Shown here: positions 1 through 9,737 of the stretch, piece after piece | Position numbering within the stretch: the first letter of the stretch is position 1 | How the letters are laid out: the number at the start of each line of letters is the position of its first letter | Assembly (NCBI GenBank): GCA_026990035.1 | Contig: JALSIM010000036.1 | Span: forward strand, 1-45,287 | Reading direction: 5' to 3' | Length of the DNA stretch: 45,287 nt | DNA from: Alphaproteobacteria bacterium | Lineage (GTDB): Bacteria > Pseudomonadota > Alphaproteobacteria > Geminicoccales > Geminicoccaceae | Made by a program: the position numbers and the translations under genes | The notes under the pieces: model-generated | The model's database searches: none | Told to the model about the DNA's origin: nothing | Seen by the model: only the letters and a program-made list of their open reading frames with translations

Positions 1-946
1 TCACGGCGGCGCGCGTCGCCCCCATCGTCCGCAGGATGGCGATGTCCCGCCCCTTGCTCCGGACCAGCATGGTGAGCCCGGTGATGATGTTGAAGGCGGC
101 CACCAGGATGATCAGGGTCAAGATCAGGAACATGACGTTGCGCTCGACCTCGAGGGCCGAGAAGAAGTTGGCGTTGAGCTGCTTCCAGGTGACCAGCCTG
201 CCGGCGGTGCCGATCCGGTCGAGGAGCTCCGGGACCAGGCGGTCGATGCCCTCGGGGTCGATGGTGGTGATCTCGACCGCGTTGATCCGCTCGCCGAGCT
301 GGAAATAGGCGCGGGCGTCCTCCAGCGGCACGAAAACGAAGCCGTTGTCGTAATTGTACATGCCGACTTCGAAGATGGCGGCGATCCGGAAGGTCTTGAT
401 CCGGGGCACGGTGCCGAAGGCGGTGACCGCACCCTGCGGAGAGACGAGCGAGATGCGGCTGCCGAGGGTGAGCCCCATGCGCTGGGCCAGGCGGCTGCCG
501 ATCATGGCGTTGCCGGAGCCGGCCAGCTCCGTGAGCCGCCCGGCCAGCACCCCGTCCCGGAAGATGCCGCGTCGCTCGAGATCCTCCGGCCGTACCCCGC
601 GCACGATCGCCCCGGAGGCGACGCCGCCGGCGCTGACCAGCACCTGTCCCTCGACATAGGGCATCGCCTGCACGACCCCGGGGGCGCTCTCCAGACGGGC
701 CACCAGCGCCGGCCAGTCGGCGATGCCCTCGGGACCGGAGACCACCGTGGCGTGACCGTTGAAGCCCAACACCCGGCCCAGGAGCTCGGCGCGAAAGCCG
801 TTCATCACCGCCAGCACGACGATCAGCGTGCCGACCCCGAGGGCGATGCCGACGAGCGCGAAGGCGGCGACGAAGGAGATGAAGCCTTCGCCGCGGGTGG
901 GCCGCAGATAGCGCCAAGCGACGAGCCGCTCGGCCTTGCCGAACAT
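1..946 (-). CDS. lolC: Lipoprotein-releasing ABC transporter permease LolC/LolE (partial)
   Basis: Inner-membrane permease of the Lol system, which extracts mature lipoproteins from the inner membrane and hands them to LolA with the LolD ATPase. The first 315 residues are present; the frame stays open to the left edge, and the family is usually about 410 residues. It begins [17 protein letters not shown] first membrane helix lies at about 22-48, then a large periplasmic region, then the start of the second helix, ending at the conserved RDIAILRTMGAT stretch. The start codon shares one base with the proS stop (TGATG), so translation is probably coupled. proS followed by lolC and lolD is a common alphaproteobacterial order; lolD would lie beyond the edge. 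LolC and LolE cannot be told apart here. Confidence 0.9.
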   Translation of the reverse strand, partial: MFGKAERLVAWRYLRPTRGEGFISFVAAFALVGIALGVGTLIVVLAVMNGFRAELLGRVLGFNGHATVVSGPEGIADWPALVARLESAPGVVQAMPYVEGQVLVSAGGVASGAIVRGVRPEDLERRGIFRDGVLAGRLTELAGSGNAMIGSRLAQRMGLTLGSRISLVSPQGAVTAFGTVPRIKTFRIAAIFEVGMYNYDNGFVFVPLEDARAYFQLGERINAVEITTIDPEGIDRLVPELLDRIGTAGRLVTWKQLNANFFSALEVERNVMFLILTLIILVAAFNIITGLTMLVRSKGRDIAILRTMGATRAAV

Positions 947-2235
947 CAGGAGCAGAGCCTGTCGAGGAGCGCCTCGGGGGTGAGCTCGAGACGCTCGTCG
1001 CCGGCCCGCGGTCTGAGCTCGACGAGCCCCGCCTTGGCCCCGCGCGGGCCGACCACCACCTGCCAGGGCAGGCCGATCAGATCCATGGTCGCGAATTTCG
1101 CGCCGGCGCGCTCCTCGGTCTCGTCGTAGAGGGTCTCGACACCCGCCGCGCGGAGTCTTTCGTAGAGCGCATCCGCGAGCCCCCCGCAGGCGGGATCGTC
1201 GGGCCGCAGACTCACCAGCCCCACCCGGAAGGGGGCCACGGATTCCGGCCAGACGATCCCCCGATCGTCGTGGAAGGCCTCGATCAGGGCGCCGACGAGG
1301 CGGGACACGCCGATGCCGTAGGAGCCCATCTCCACCGGCACCTCCCGCCCGTCCGGCCCCATCACCGTGGCGCCCATGGGTTCGGAGTATTTGGTGCCGA
1401 AGTAGAAGATGTGGCCGACCTCGATGCCGCGGGCGCGCTTCAGCCGTTCGGGCGGCACCGGGCAGCGCGCCGGATCGTGCTTGTCGTCGGTGGCGGCGTA
1501 GAGACCCGTCAGCCGCTCGACGTCGATCTCGGCGCCGGAAAGATCCAGTTCCTCGAAGGCAGCGTCGTAGAACACCTCGCTTTCGCCGGTCGAGGCCAGG
1601 ATCTGGAACTCGTGGCTCATGCTGCCGCCGATCGGCCCGCTCTCCGCCTGCATCGGGATGGCGGTCAGACCCATCCGTCGGAAGGTCTTGAGATAGGCCA
1701 CGAACATCGCCTCGTAGGAGCGTCTGGCGCCGGCCTGGTCGTAGTCGAAGGAATAGGCGTCCTTCATCAGGAATTCGCGGCCGCGCATGACCCCGAAGCG
1801 GGGCCGGATCTCGTCCCGGAACTTCCACTGGATGTGGTAGAGGTTGAGGGGGAGCTGGCGGTAGCTCCTGACGTGCCGGCGGAAGATGTCGGTCACGTTC
1901 TCCTCGTTGGTCGGCCCGTACAGCATCTCGCGCTCGTGGCGATCGCGGATCCGGAGCATCTCCCGGCCGTAGACCTCGTAGCGGCCACTCTCCCTCCAGA
2001 TGTCGGCCGGCTGGATCGTCGGCATGAGGATCTCGATGGCGCCCGCCCGGTCCATCTCCTCGCGGACGATCTGTTCCACCTTCCTGAGCACCCGGAAGCC
2101 GAGCGGCAGCCAGCTGTAGATACCGGCGGCGAGCTGCTGGATCATCCCGGCGCGCAGCATCAGCCGGTGCGAGACGATCTCCGCCTCGGCGGGATCCTCC
2201 TTCAGGACGGGCAGGAAATAGCGGGAAAGGCGCAT
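946..2235 (-). CDS. proS: Prolyl-tRNA synthetase, short alphaproteobacterial type
   Basis: Charges tRNA-Pro with proline in the cytoplasm. 429 residues from ATG 2235. Class II motifs are visible: the GPTNEE loop, [18 protein letters not shown], the GSMSHEF segment and motif 3 [13 protein letters not shown], followed by an anticodon-binding domain (RVGLVSLRP ... [13 protein letters not shown]). The roughly 180-residue editing insertion of enterobacterial ProS is absent, as is usual in alphaproteobacteria. I chose the start because homologues begin [16 protein letters not shown] 2247 is an alternative. The frame is open to 2298, but that would place the start inside the -35 box of a good promoter (2270-2298). 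It overlaps lolC by one base. Confidence 0.95.
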   Translation of the reverse strand: MRLSRYFLPVLKEDPAEAEIVSHRLMLRAGMIQQLAAGIYSWLPLGFRVLRKVEQIVREEMDRAGAIEILMPTIQPADIWRESGRYEVYGREMLRIRDRHEREMLYGPTNEENVTDIFRRHVRSYRQLPLNLYHIQWKFRDEIRPRFGVMRGREFLMKDAYSFDYDQAGARRSYEAMFVAYLKTFRRMGLTAIPMQAESGPIGGSMSHEFQILASTGESEVFYDAAFEELDLSGAEIDVERLTGLYAATDDKHDPARCPVPPERLKRARGIEVGHIFYFGTKYSEPMGATVMGPDGREVPVEMGSYGIGVSRLVGALIEAFHDDRGIVWPESVAPFRVGLVSLRPDDPACGGLADALYERLRAAGVETLYDETEERAGAKFATMDLIGLPWQVVVGPRGAKAGLVELRPRAGDERLELTPEALLDRLCS

Positions 2236-2269
2236 GGCTTCGGACATCCGTTGGCGGCTGGCGGGGCGC

Positions 2270-2298
2270 AATCTAGGCCCGGTGTCGGCTCCCGGCAA
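2270..2298 (-). promoter_or_regulatory. Sigma70-like promoter for proS-lolC
   Basis: On the minus strand TTGCCG (complement of 2293-2298) and TAGATT (complement of 2270-2275) are separated by 17 bases. Each hexamer matches 4 of 6 consensus positions. Transcription would start near 2263, just upstream of the ATGs at 2247 and 2235. This supports a short ProS N-terminus and a proS transcript separate from the upstream antiporter gene. Confidence 0.45.
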
Positions 2299-2324
2299 CG
2301 CGGACCGGCACCCCGGATCGGCCT

Positions 2325-3761
2325 TCAGACGAACCAGATGAGCGTGACGAGGACGAACAGGGGCAGCAGCACGACACTCGACCAGACCATGTAGCCGAAG
2401 AAGCTCGGCATTTTGACTCCGCTCTCCTCGGCGATGGCGCGGACCATGAAGTTGGGGGCGTTGCCGATGTAGGTGTTGGCGCCCATGAACACCGCTCCCG
2501 CCGAGATCGCGAGCAGGGTGGTGGCCAGCGGACCGGTGAGCAGCTCGGGATCGCCGCCGGCGGTGTTGAAGAAGACGAGATAGGTGGGCGCGTTGTCGAG
2601 GAAGCTCGAGAGAATCCCGGTGGCCCAGAAGTACATGGCGTCGACCGGCTCGCCGTCGGCGTCCGTCACCAGGTTCACCACCGGCGCGAGAGCGCCCTCG
2701 GTGCCGGCCTTGAGAATGGCGATGGTGGGGATGATGGTGACGAAGATGCCGGCGAACAGCTTCGCCACCTCCTGGATCGGGAACCAGGAGAACTCGTTGG
2801 CCTCGCGGGTCTCGACCGGTGTCAGCACCCAGGAGATGCCGGCGAACAGCAGGAGCAGGAGGTCACGCACCAGGTTCTGCAGTTCGACCTCGACCCCGAG
2901 CACCGAAAAGCTCACGCCCGGTCGCCACAGCCCGCTCATCAGCACCGCGCCGACGACCCCGGCGAGGAGCAGGAAATTGTAGGCGCCCTCGATCCGCAGC
3001 CGGCCGTCGCCCTCGATCGGCGGCGGTGCGACCCCGTCCCGGTGGAGCATGTAGCGGTCGAGGAGGTAGAAGAGGGTCAGCAGGATGCCGGCGAGGAACA
3101 GCATCGGCCACAGCATGTGCACGGTCGGCCAGAAGAAGGGGACCCCCTTGAGGAAGCCCAGGAACAGCGGCGGATCGCCGAGCGGGCTCAGGGAGCCGCC
3201 GATGTTGGCGACCAGGAAGATGAAGAAGACGACCACATGGGTCCGCCGCGGCCGCCAGGCGTTGGCCTTGAGCATCGGGCGCACCAGCGCCATTGCCGCG
3301 CCGGTGGTACCCATCCAGCTCGCGAGCAGGGTGCCGAGGGCGAGCAGCCCGGTGTTGAAGCCGGGCGTCCCGCGGACGGCGCCCGTCAGATGGATGCCGC
3401 CGGTCACCGTGAAGAGCGAGAACAGCAGGATGATGAAGGGCAGGTATTCGTGGAGCGCCGTCAGCACCAGCTCGTAGATCGCGAGCTCGATGCCGTAGGT
3501 GGCGGTGAAGGGGATCAGGAAGGCGAGCGCCCAGGCGAGGCTGATCTTGCCGAAATGGTGATGCCAGAAGACCGGTGCGACGAGCGGCCAGATGGCGATC
3601 GACAGCAGGATGCCGACGAAGGGCAGCGACCAGGCGAGACTGAGATCGGCGCCGTCGAACACCGCCGCGCGGGCGGAGTCCGGCAGCAGCAGGAACAGGA
3701 CGGCGGCGGGCGGCATCGACACGAACCGGCCTGCGCCCCGTGCTCTTCTCGATCCGACCAT
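2325..3761 (-). CDS. NhaD/ArsB-like Na+/H+ antiporter family permease
   Basis: Polytopic inner-membrane protein of 478 residues in the ion transporter superfamily (NhaD and arsenite-permease-like, COG1055 type). Such proteins exchange Na+ or Li+ for H+; the substrate here is inferred only. About a dozen hydrophobic stretches are visible. Family-like segments include the [14 protein letters not shown] region, [19 protein letters not shown] (a polar kink typical of this superfamily) and [20 protein letters not shown] near the C-terminus. From ATG 3761 the protein opens with a basic region, a hydrophobic stretch and an SARA site, resembling a signal peptide, and a purine-rich GGGAG lies about 12 bases upstream. 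ATG 3716 is an alternative. The frame runs open to 4370, but that would overlap clpS and is rejected. Confidence 0.8.
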   Translation of the reverse strand: MVGSRRARGAGRFVSMPPAAVLFLLLPDSARAAVFDGADLSLAWSLPFVGILLSIAIWPLVAPVFWHHHFGKISLAWALAFLIPFTATYGIELAIYELVLTALHEYLPFIILLFSLFTVTGGIHLTGAVRGTPGFNTGLLALGTLLASWMGTTGAAMALVRPMLKANAWRPRRTHVVVFFIFLVANIGGSLSPLGDPPLFLGFLKGVPFFWPTVHMLWPMLFLAGILLTLFYLLDRYMLHRDGVAPPPIEGDGRLRIEGAYNFLLLAGVVGAVLMSGLWRPGVSFSVLGVEVELQNLVRDLLLLLFAGISWVLTPVETREANEFSWFPIQEVAKLFAGIFVTIIPTIAILKAGTEGALAPVVNLVTDADGEPVDAMYFWATGILSSFLDNAPTYLVFFNTAGGDPELLTGPLATTLLAISAGAVFMGANTYIGNAPNFMVRAIAEESGVKMPSFFGYMVWSSVVLLPLFVLVTLIWFV

Positions 3762-4073
3762 GCGCGGTACTGGCTCCCTTCCCTCCGACCATCTCGCCGC
3801 CCCCGGCGCCGACCGGAGGCGGGCGTCCCGCTTGTAAGGGGCGATCGGGAGGCTGTGAAGTCTCGCCGCGGTCCGGTCCCCTTGCCGCCGGGCCCGCGTT
3901 AACCGATTGTTGGGCAAACTGGGCGAGGATGTTCGCGACGAGGCGTCGCCCGCGATCGGCGGCCACGGGCGCCGCGGACCGGGGCGGAGGAGGGTGGAAA
4001 GGGATTTGTCGCGTCCGAGGAATGCTCTATGAATCCGATCGGGACAACCGCCGAGGTGAGAGGTGGCACGGAG
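3762..4073. other. Divergent intergenic region between the antiporter gene and clpS
   Basis: 312 bases between two divergent start codons. It must hold promoters for both genes. I see a candidate clpS promoter at 4006-4033 and no convincing antiporter promoter. There is no further gene, repeat or RNA that I can support. Confidence 0.5.
4006..4033 (+). promoter_or_regulatory. Candidate clpS-clpA promoter
   Basis: TTGTCG (4006-4011) and TATGAA (4028-4033) are 16 bases apart; each matches 4 of 6 consensus positions. Transcription would begin near 4041. That would exclude the upstream ATG at 4029 and favour 4074 as the ClpS start. Confidence 0.35.
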
Positions 4074-4400
4074 ATGAGCGGCGATCCTTATCGCGACGAT
4101 GATGGAACCCGCGGATCCGTCGTAACCAAGCCGCGCGCCAAGACGCAGCGGCCCTCGATGTACAAGGTGCTGCTGCTCAACGACGACTTCACGCCGATGG
4201 AGTTCGTCGTCCACGTGCTGGAAAGGTTCTTCAACAAGGACCGCGAGGACGCCACGCGCATCATGCTGCACGTCCATCACACCGGGGTCGGGGTCTGCGG
4301 GGTGTACACCTACGAGGTGGCGGAAACGAAGGTCGCCCAGGTGACCGATTACGCCCGCCAGCACCAGCACCCCCTACAGTGTACGATGGAAAAGGAGTAG
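4074..4400 (+). CDS. clpS: ATP-dependent Clp protease adaptor ClpS
   Basis: Cytoplasmic adaptor that delivers N-degron substrates to ClpAP. 108 residues from ATG 4074. The disordered N-terminal tail is followed by the core [21 protein letters not shown], whose NDD-TPMEFV residues form the N-degron pocket region, and by a conserved alpha/beta fold ending [11 protein letters not shown]. An in-frame ATG at 4029 preceded by GAGG would add 15 residues; I prefer 4074 because homologues start near here and a candidate -10 box overlaps 4029. clpA lies 69 bases downstream on the same strand, the classic clpS-clpA pair. Confidence 0.95.
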   Translation: MSGDPYRDDDGTRGSVVTKPRAKTQRPSMYKVLLLNDDFTPMEFVVHVLERFFNKDREDATRIMLHVHHTGVGVCGVYTYEVAETKVAQVTDYARQHQHPLQCTMEKE

Positions 4401-4469
4401 AGTGACGAGGAGTTCGGTGGAGACGGTGACGGCGCGCGATACGATGTTCCAGGGTCGGAGGTGATGCCC

Positions 4470-6785
4470 ATGCTTTCGCGTACACTCGAGAAGACGCTGC
4501 GGCGGGCGCTGGCCCTGGCCAACGCCCGGCAGCACGAATACGCGACCCTCGAACATCTGCTGCTGGCGTTGACCGAGGATCAGGACGCGGTGGCGGTGCT
4601 GCGAGCCTGCGCCGTGGAGATCGACCGGCTGCGTGCCCAGCTCACCGATTTTCTCGATCACGAGCTTTCCGGCCTGGTGGTCGACGGGGTGGTGGACGCC
4701 AAGCCCACCGCCGGCTTCCAGCGGGTGATCCAGCGCGCCGCTATTCACGTCCAGTCCTCCGGCCGCTCCGAGGTGACCGGCGCCAACGTCCTCGTCGCCC
4801 TCTTCTCCGAGCGCGAATCCCATGCGGTGCATTTCCTCCAGGAACAGCACATGTCGCGGCTCGACGCCGTCAACTACATCGCCCACGGGATCGCCAAGAA
4901 GCCGGGAATGAGCGAGGAACGGCGGGTGCGCGGCGCCGAGGAGAGCGGTGGCGAGGAAAAGCGCGAGGGCGGCGAGGCCCTCAACGCCTACTGCACCAAC
5001 CTCAACGCCAAGGCCCGCGCCGGCAAGGTGGACGTGCTGATCGGCCGCGAGCGGGAGATCGAACGCACCATCCAGATCCTCTGCCGGCGGTCCAAGAACA
5101 ACCCCCTGTTCGTCGGCGATCCGGGGGTCGGGAAGACGGCCATCGCCGAGGGGCTGGCGCTCAGGATCGTCAGGGGCGAGGTGCCCGAGGTCCTCAAGAG
5201 CGCCGTCATCTACGCTCTCGACATGGGGGCGCTGCTGGCCGGGACCCGGTACCGCGGCGATTTCGAGGAACGGCTCAAGGCGGTGATCCAGGAGCTCGAA
5301 TCGGACAAGGACGCGATCCTCTTCATCGACGAGATCCACACCGTGATCGGCGCCGGCGCGACCAGCGGCGGTTCGCTGGATGCCTCCAACATCCTCAAGC
5401 CGGCCCTGGCGAGCGGCACCCTGCGCTGCGTGGGCTCCACCACCTACAAGGAATTCCGTAACTATTTCGAGAAGGATCGGGCGCTGGTCCGCCGGTTCCA
5501 GAAGATCGACATTCCGGAGCCGAGCGAGGAAGAGGCGGTCAAGATTCTCGAGGGGCTGCGGCCGAGCTTCGAGCAGCATCACGGCGTCAAATACACCAAC
5601 GCCGCCCTCAAGGCGGCGGTGGCCCTGTCGGTGCGCTACATCCACGACCGCAAGCTGCCGGACAAGGCGATCGACATCATCGACGAGGTGGGGGCGGCGC
5701 AGATGCTGCGGCCCGAGCATCTGCGGCGCAAGACCATCGGCGTCAAGGACGTCGAGGACATCGTCTCCAAGATCGCACGGGTGCCGGTGAAGGCGGTCAA
5801 TCACCGCGACAAGGCCGCCCTCAAGACCCTCGAGGAGGATCTCAGGACGGTGGTCTTCGGTCAGGACCAGGCGATCGCCGCCCTCGCGAGTGCCATCAAG
5901 CTCAGCCGCGCCGGCCTGCGGGACCCGCAGAAGCCGATCGGCTGCTATCTGTTCTCGGGTCCGACCGGGGTCGGCAAGACCGAGGTGGCGCGCCGCCTCG
6001 CCGGCATCATGGCCATCGAACTCGTCCGCTTCGACATGTCGGAATACATGGAGCGGCACGCCGTGTCGCGGCTGATCGGTGCCCCGCCGGGCTACGTCGG
6101 CTTCGATCAGGGCGGGCTGCTGACCGACGCCATCGACCAGCATCCCCATGCGGTGCTGCTGCTCGACGAGATCGAGAAGGCCCATCCCGACGTCTTCAAC
6201 ATCCTCCTGCAGGTGATGGACTACGGCAAGCTGACCGACAACAACGGCAAGACGGTCGACTTCCGCAACGTCATCCTGATCATGACCACCAACGCCGGCG
6301 CCGCCGACATGAGCAAACCGGCGATGGGCTTCGGTCGCAGCACCCGCGAAGGCGACGACAGCGAGGCCATCAAGCGGCTGTTCACCCCCGAATTCCGCAA
6401 CCGGCTCGACGCCATCATCCCCTTCCGGGCGTTGTCGCCGGCGATCGTCCGGGCGATCGTCGACAAGTTCGTGCGCGAGCTCGCCGCCCAGCTCGCCGAC
6501 CGGCGGGTGCACATCGAGGTCGAGGATGCGGCCCGCGACTGGCTGGCCGAGCGCGGCTACGATCCGCTCTACGGGGCCAGGCCCCTGGCCCGGGTCATCC
6601 AGGAGCACATCAAGCGGCCCCTCGCCGACGAGCTGCTCTTCGGCCAGCTCGCCAAGGGCGGCAAGGTGCTGATCACCATCGCCGACGACAGGCCGTGCTT
6701 CCGCTTCAGCCCGGTGGAACCGCGGGGCGGCAAGCGTGGCGACAAGCGGGCGGCGGAGAGCGACATCTCCGAGCCGGCGATCTGA
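4470..6785 (+). CDS. clpA: ATP-dependent Clp protease ATP-binding subunit ClpA
   Basis: AAA+ unfoldase that threads substrates into ClpP. 771 residues, a normal length. It has an N-terminal Clp-N repeat domain (about 1-145), a first AAA module with Walker A GDPGVGKT at 216-223 and Walker B ILFIDEIH, and a second module with GPTGVGKT starting at 497 and [13 protein letters not shown], then a C-terminal D2-small domain. The start is fixed by GGAGG at 4457-4461, eight bases before ATG 4470; upstream in-frame GTG 4461 and ATG 4464 overlap or abut that site. It follows clpS and is probably cotranscribed. No terminator was recognised after the stop. Confidence 0.97.
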   Translation: MLSRTLEKTLRRALALANARQHEYATLEHLLLALTEDQDAVAVLRACAVEIDRLRAQLTDFLDHELSGLVVDGVVDAKPTAGFQRVIQRAAIHVQSSGRSEVTGANVLVALFSERESHAVHFLQEQHMSRLDAVNYIAHGIAKKPGMSEERRVRGAEESGGEEKREGGEALNAYCTNLNAKARAGKVDVLIGREREIERTIQILCRRSKNNPLFVGDPGVGKTAIAEGLALRIVRGEVPEVLKSAVIYALDMGALLAGTRYRGDFEERLKAVIQELESDKDAILFIDEIHTVIGAGATSGGSLDASNILKPALASGTLRCVGSTTYKEFRNYFEKDRALVRRFQKIDIPEPSEEEAVKILEGLRPSFEQHHGVKYTNAALKAAVALSVRYIHDRKLPDKAIDIIDEVGAAQMLRPEHLRRKTIGVKDVEDIVSKIARVPVKAVNHRDKAALKTLEEDLRTVVFGQDQAIAALASAIKLSRAGLRDPQKPIGCYLFSGPTGVGKTEVARRLAGIMAIELVRFDMSEYMERHAVSRLIGAPPGYVGFDQGGLLTDAIDQHPHAVLLLDEIEKAHPDVFNILLQVMDYGKLTDNNGKTVDFRNVILIMTTNAGAADMSKPAMGFGRSTREGDDSEAIKRLFTPEFRNRLDAIIPFRALSPAIVRAIVDKFVRELAAQLADRRVHIEVEDAARDWLAERGYDPLYGARPLARVIQEHIKRPLADELLFGQLAKGGKVLITIADDRPCFRFSPVEPRGGKRGDKRAAESDISEPAI

Positions 6786-6849
6786 GCCCGGACGGAGTAC
6801 GGGGGCGGATTCCCGGAGCCGGCCACGCCCCGCCATCGGCGGCCGAGAG

Positions 6850-6863
6850 TTGACATGGATCAC
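6850..6863. promoter_or_regulatory. FNR/CRP-family box-like dyad upstream of rquA
   Basis: TTGACATGGATCAC matches 8 of the 10 defined positions of the FNR consensus TTGAT-N4-ATCAA, with correct half-site spacing. It lies about 160 bases before the GTG of the RquA-like gene in the 230-base clpA-rquA gap. The rest of that gap shows no convincing -10 hexamer at the class II distance and no other gene. Chance occurrence cannot be excluded. Confidence 0.4.
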
Positions 6864-7015
6864 GGCCCCCGGGGCGGGTCGGGGCCAGATCGAACCCGTC
6901 GCGGGCGGCAGCGGGAGAAGGCGTTCCGGCATGCCGAACGGGCGGTTTCACGGACCGTGCCGTCGCGTTTCTTCCGGGCGAGACCGCGCCATCGCCGCGG
7001 TGAGGGGGAGTATCC

Positions 7016-7822
7016 GTGTGCGGAACGCCGATCCCGCGGTCCGTCCGCCCGCCCGAAGCCGCATCGCGCGCGGCAGTGCCGGCCGAGGATGCGACGGCGG
7101 GGGGCGTGCCGGGGTACCTCGAGGACACCTACCGCTGGGCCTATCTGCGGCCCGCTTCGGTGCGGCTGCTGGACCACCGATGGGTGGTCGCGGCCATCCT
7201 CTGGGGACAGGCGGATCGGCTGCTGCGGGCGGCGGCGGCGGAGCTCCGACCGGGCGAGCGGGTACTGCAGCCGGCGTGCGTCTACGGCGATTTTTCCGAG
7301 CGGATCGCACGGCGTCTCGGTCCGCGGGGGCGGCTCGACGTCTGCGACATCGCGCCGATCCAGGTCGAGAACTGCCGGCGCAAGCTCGCCCGTCATCCCA
7401 ACTGTCGGGTCCGTCGCCACGACGCCGGTGAGCCGCTCGCCGTCGCCTACGACGCGGTGCTCTGCTTCTTCCTGCTCCACGAGCTGCCGGCGGCGTGGAA
7501 GCGGCGGGTGACGACCGCCCTGCTGGAGGCGGTGGCCCCGGGAGGGCGGGCGATCTTCGTCGATTACCATCGGCCGCATCGGCTGCACCCGCTGCGTTGG
7601 CCGATGCGGGCGGTGTTCGGTTGGCTCGAGCCCTATGCCGAGGAGCTCTGGCACCGGGAACTGTGGCGGCTCCCCGAGCCGGCGGTGGCGTGCCGCTTCC
7701 GCTGGTCGAAGACCACCTATTTCGGGCGGCTCTACCAGAAGGTCGTGGCCCGCCGCCTCGATAGGGCCGCCGCGTCCACGGCCGCTCCCGGCGCCCTTGA
7801 CAGCTCCGGTGACGCCCATTAG
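7016..7822 (+). CDS. rquA: RquA-like rhodoquinone biosynthesis protein (methyltransferase fold)
   Basis: Predicted to convert ubiquinone to rhodoquinone, the low-potential quinone used with fumarate in anaerobic respiration. 268 residues with a class I SAM-dependent fold. Features resembling RquA as I recall it: an N-terminal segment GYLEDTYRWAYLRP (33-46), ILWGQADRL, VLQPACVYGD (83-92) where normal methyltransferases have a GxGxG loop, DIAPIQVEN (111-119), FFLLHELP (151-158), VDYHRPHRLHPLRW, and C-terminal TYFGRLYQKVVA. RquA is reported to use SAM as an amino donor rather than a methyl donor. The GTG start is supported by GGGGGAG five bases upstream. Its stop is 17 bases before tRNA-Asp, with the nuo operon beyond. 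A UbiE-like methyltransferase is the alternative, but the altered motif I argues against it. Confidence 0.8.
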   Translation: MCGTPIPRSVRPPEAASRAAVPAEDATAGGVPGYLEDTYRWAYLRPASVRLLDHRWVVAAILWGQADRLLRAAAAELRPGERVLQPACVYGDFSERIARRLGPRGRLDVCDIAPIQVENCRRKLARHPNCRVRRHDAGEPLAVAYDAVLCFFLLHELPAAWKRRVTTALLEAVAPGGRAIFVDYHRPHRLHPLRWPMRAVFGWLEPYAEELWHRELWRLPEPAVACRFRWSKTTYFGRLYQKVVARRLDRAAASTAAPGALDSSGDAH

Positions 7823-7839
7823 ATGCGCCTCGTTCCCGA

Positions 7840-7916
<77 letters not shown>

Positions 7917-7969
7917 TCCACGTTCCCGGACCCTGCCGGACGATGCCGGCCCGGCGACCAGCCGCGATG

Positions 7970-7993
7970 GCGGCGGCGCCGCCGCGGCCTTTT
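7970..7993 (+). terminator. Possible terminator after tRNA-Asp
   Basis: A perfect 16-base GC palindrome at 7970-7985 is followed by GGCC and then TTTT at 7990-7993. It lies 53 bases after the tRNA. The T tract is short and offset, so termination may be weak. Confidence 0.4.
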
Positions 7994-8035
7994 CCGTGGC
8001 GGCGCGGATGTGACATTTCTGCGGCCCTGCGGCGC

Positions 8036-8065
8036 TTGGCAAGGACCGCGCTTTGCGCCTATGTT
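8036..8065 (+). promoter_or_regulatory. Candidate nuo operon promoter
   Basis: TTGGCA (8036-8041, 5 of 6 consensus) and TATGTT (8060-8065, 4 of 6) are 18 bases apart. Transcription would begin near 8072, giving a leader of about 63 bases before nuoA. Confidence 0.5.
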
Positions 8066-8134
8066 GCGCCGCGGCGATCGCCCGGGTGCCGCCGGGAACG
8101 CGCGAGGGTCTCGAGCCGCTGAAGGGACCGTTCC

Positions 8135-8500
8135 ATGCAGGCCTATCTCGCCGAGTATCTGCCGATCCTGATCTTTCTCGGCATCGCCGTCGGCCTCGCG
8201 GCGATCATCGTCCTCGCCTCGATGGTGATCGCCCCCCAGCATCCCGAACGGGAGAAACTGTCGGCCTACGAATGCGGCTTCGAGCCCTTCGACGACACCC
8301 GGGGGCGGTTCGACGTGCGTTTCTATCTGGTCGCCATCCTTTTCATCATCTTCGATCTCGAGGTGGCGTTCCTGTTCCCCTGGGCGGTCAGCCTCGGCGA
8401 GATCGGGATGTTCGGCTTCTGGTCGATGATCGTCTTCCTGATCGTGCTCACCGTCGGCTTCGTCTACGAGTGGAAGAAGGGGGGGCTCGAATGGGAGTGA
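8135..8500 (+). CDS. nuoA: NADH-quinone oxidoreductase subunit A
   Basis: Small membrane subunit of complex I near the quinone site. 121 residues, normal for the family. Three hydrophobic helices are visible (about 8-30, 63-87, 92-113). The conserved loop [45 protein letters not shown] contains the family's Cys and acidic residues. First gene of a 14-gene operon; AAGGGA upstream of the ATG serves as ribosome site. Its 3' end overlaps nuoB by 10 bases. Confidence 0.98.
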   Translation: MQAYLAEYLPILIFLGIAVGLAAIIVLASMVIAPQHPEREKLSAYECGFEPFDDTRGRFDVRFYLVAILFIIFDLEVAFLFPWAVSLGEIGMFGFWSMIVFLIVLTVGFVYEWKKGGLEWE

Positions 8501-9027
8501 GCAGTCTCGAACAGGCGACCGCCGCACCGAGCCGGCGCGACCTCCTGGCCGAGGTCGACGAGGGGCTGCGTGACAAGGGGTTCTTCGTCACCACCCTCAA
8601 CGATCTCGTCACCTGGGCCCGTTCGGGCAGCCTCTGGCCGATGACCTTCGGCCTCGCCTGCTGCGCCGTCGAGATGATGCACGCCGCCGCCAGCCGCTAC
8701 GATCTCGACCGCTTCGGGGTGGTGTTCCGGCCGAGCCCGCGGCAGAGCGACGTGATGATCGTCGCCGGCACCCTGTGCAACAAGATGGCCCCGGCCCTGC
8801 GCAAGGTCTACGATCAGATGGCCGAGCCCCGCTACGTGATCTCCATGGGGAGCTGCGCCAACGGCGGCGGTTACTACCACTTCTCCTATTCGGTGGTCCG
8901 GGGCTGCGATCGCATCGTGCCGGTCGACATCTACGTGCCGGGCTGTCCGCCCACCGCGGAGGCTCTCGTCTACGGCATTCTGCAGCTCCAGAAGAAGATC
9001 CGCCGTACCGGCACCATCGAGCGCTGA
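8491..9027 (+). CDS. nuoB: NADH-quinone oxidoreductase subunit B
   Basis: Peripheral-arm subunit carrying iron-sulfur cluster N2, the direct electron donor to quinone. 178 residues from ATG 8491. The 4Fe-4S ligands are visible as the tandem C57-C58 ([10 protein letters not shown]), C122 (MGSCANGGG) and C152 ([11 protein letters not shown]). The frame is open further upstream, but the start overlapping the nuoA stop (ATGGGAGTGA) matches the usual length and couples the two genes. Confidence 0.98.
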   Translation: MGVSSLEQATAAPSRRDLLAEVDEGLRDKGFFVTTLNDLVTWARSGSLWPMTFGLACCAVEMMHAAASRYDLDRFGVVFRPSPRQSDVMIVAGTLCNKMAPALRKVYDQMAEPRYVISMGSCANGGGYYHFSYSVVRGCDRIVPVDIYVPGCPPTAEALVYGILQLQKKIRRTGTIER

Positions 9028-9040
9028 GAGGACGGAAGCG

Positions 9041-9664
9041 ATGACCGTCGACACCGGACCGCAGATGATCGCCAGTCTCGAGGAGATGCTGGCGATCATC
9101 GAGCCGGCGCTCGGCGAGACCCTGATCGAGAAGCGGATCGCCTACGGCGAGCTGACGATCGTGGTGCCGGCGCCGCAGATCGTGCGGGTGCTCACCTTCC
9201 TGCGCGACGAACCGGGGCTGCTGTTCAAGGAGCTGGTCGATCTCTGCGGCGTCGACTGGCCGGAGCGCGAGCAGCGCTTCGACGTCGTCTATCACCTGCT
9301 GTCGCTGCACCACAACCACCGTCTCCGGGTGAAGGTGCGGACCGACGAGTACACCCCGGTGCCCTCGGTGGTCTCGGTCTATCCCACGGCCGGCTGGTTC
9401 GAGCGGGAAGCCTGGGACATGTACGGGATCCTGTTCGCCGATCATCCGGATCTGCGGCGGCTCCTGTCGGACTACGGTTTCGACGGACATCCGCTGCGGA
9501 AGGATTTCCCGCTCACGGGCTATGTCGAGCTGCGTTACGACGAGGAGCAGAAGCGGGTGGTCTACGAGCCGGTGAAGCTCCGGCAGGACTTCCGGACCTT
9601 CGATTTCCTCTCGCCCTGGGAAGGCAGCGGGATGCTTCCGGGCGACGAAAAGGCGCAGGGCTAG
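9041..9664 (+). CDS. nuoC: NADH-quinone oxidoreductase subunit C
   Basis: Peripheral-arm subunit (30 kDa type) that packs against NuoD near the quinone cavity. 207 residues. The signature region [50 protein letters not shown] is present almost exactly as in the family (the 30 kDa motif ERE-WDM-GI-F). It is separate from nuoD, as in most alphaproteobacteria and unlike the fused nuoCD of enterobacteria. 13 bases after nuoB, with a purine-rich GAGGACGGAAG ribosome site. Confidence 0.97.
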   Translation: MTVDTGPQMIASLEEMLAIIEPALGETLIEKRIAYGELTIVVPAPQIVRVLTFLRDEPGLLFKELVDLCGVDWPEREQRFDVVYHLLSLHHNHRLRVKVRTDEYTPVPSVVSVYPTAGWFEREAWDMYGILFADHPDLRRLLSDYGFDGHPLRKDFPLTGYVELRYDEEQKRVVYEPVKLRQDFRTFDFLSPWEGSGMLPGDEKAQG

Positions 9665-9737
9665 GGGGTCGAATCTCGGTGCGCGAGGCGCTACCCCGGC
9701 CGCGGGGCGCGGCCTCGGCGAGCTTGGAAGCGGAGTG

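Noticed and set aside
3762-4370. N-terminal extension of the NhaD-like frame
   Set aside because: It would overlap the divergent clpS gene, and the extra sequence has no membrane or family character.
4374-6932. 852-codon open frame antisense to clpA
   Set aside because: Shadow of clpA in GC-rich DNA; composition is low-complexity (D, G, V, L, H, R) and there are no family motifs.
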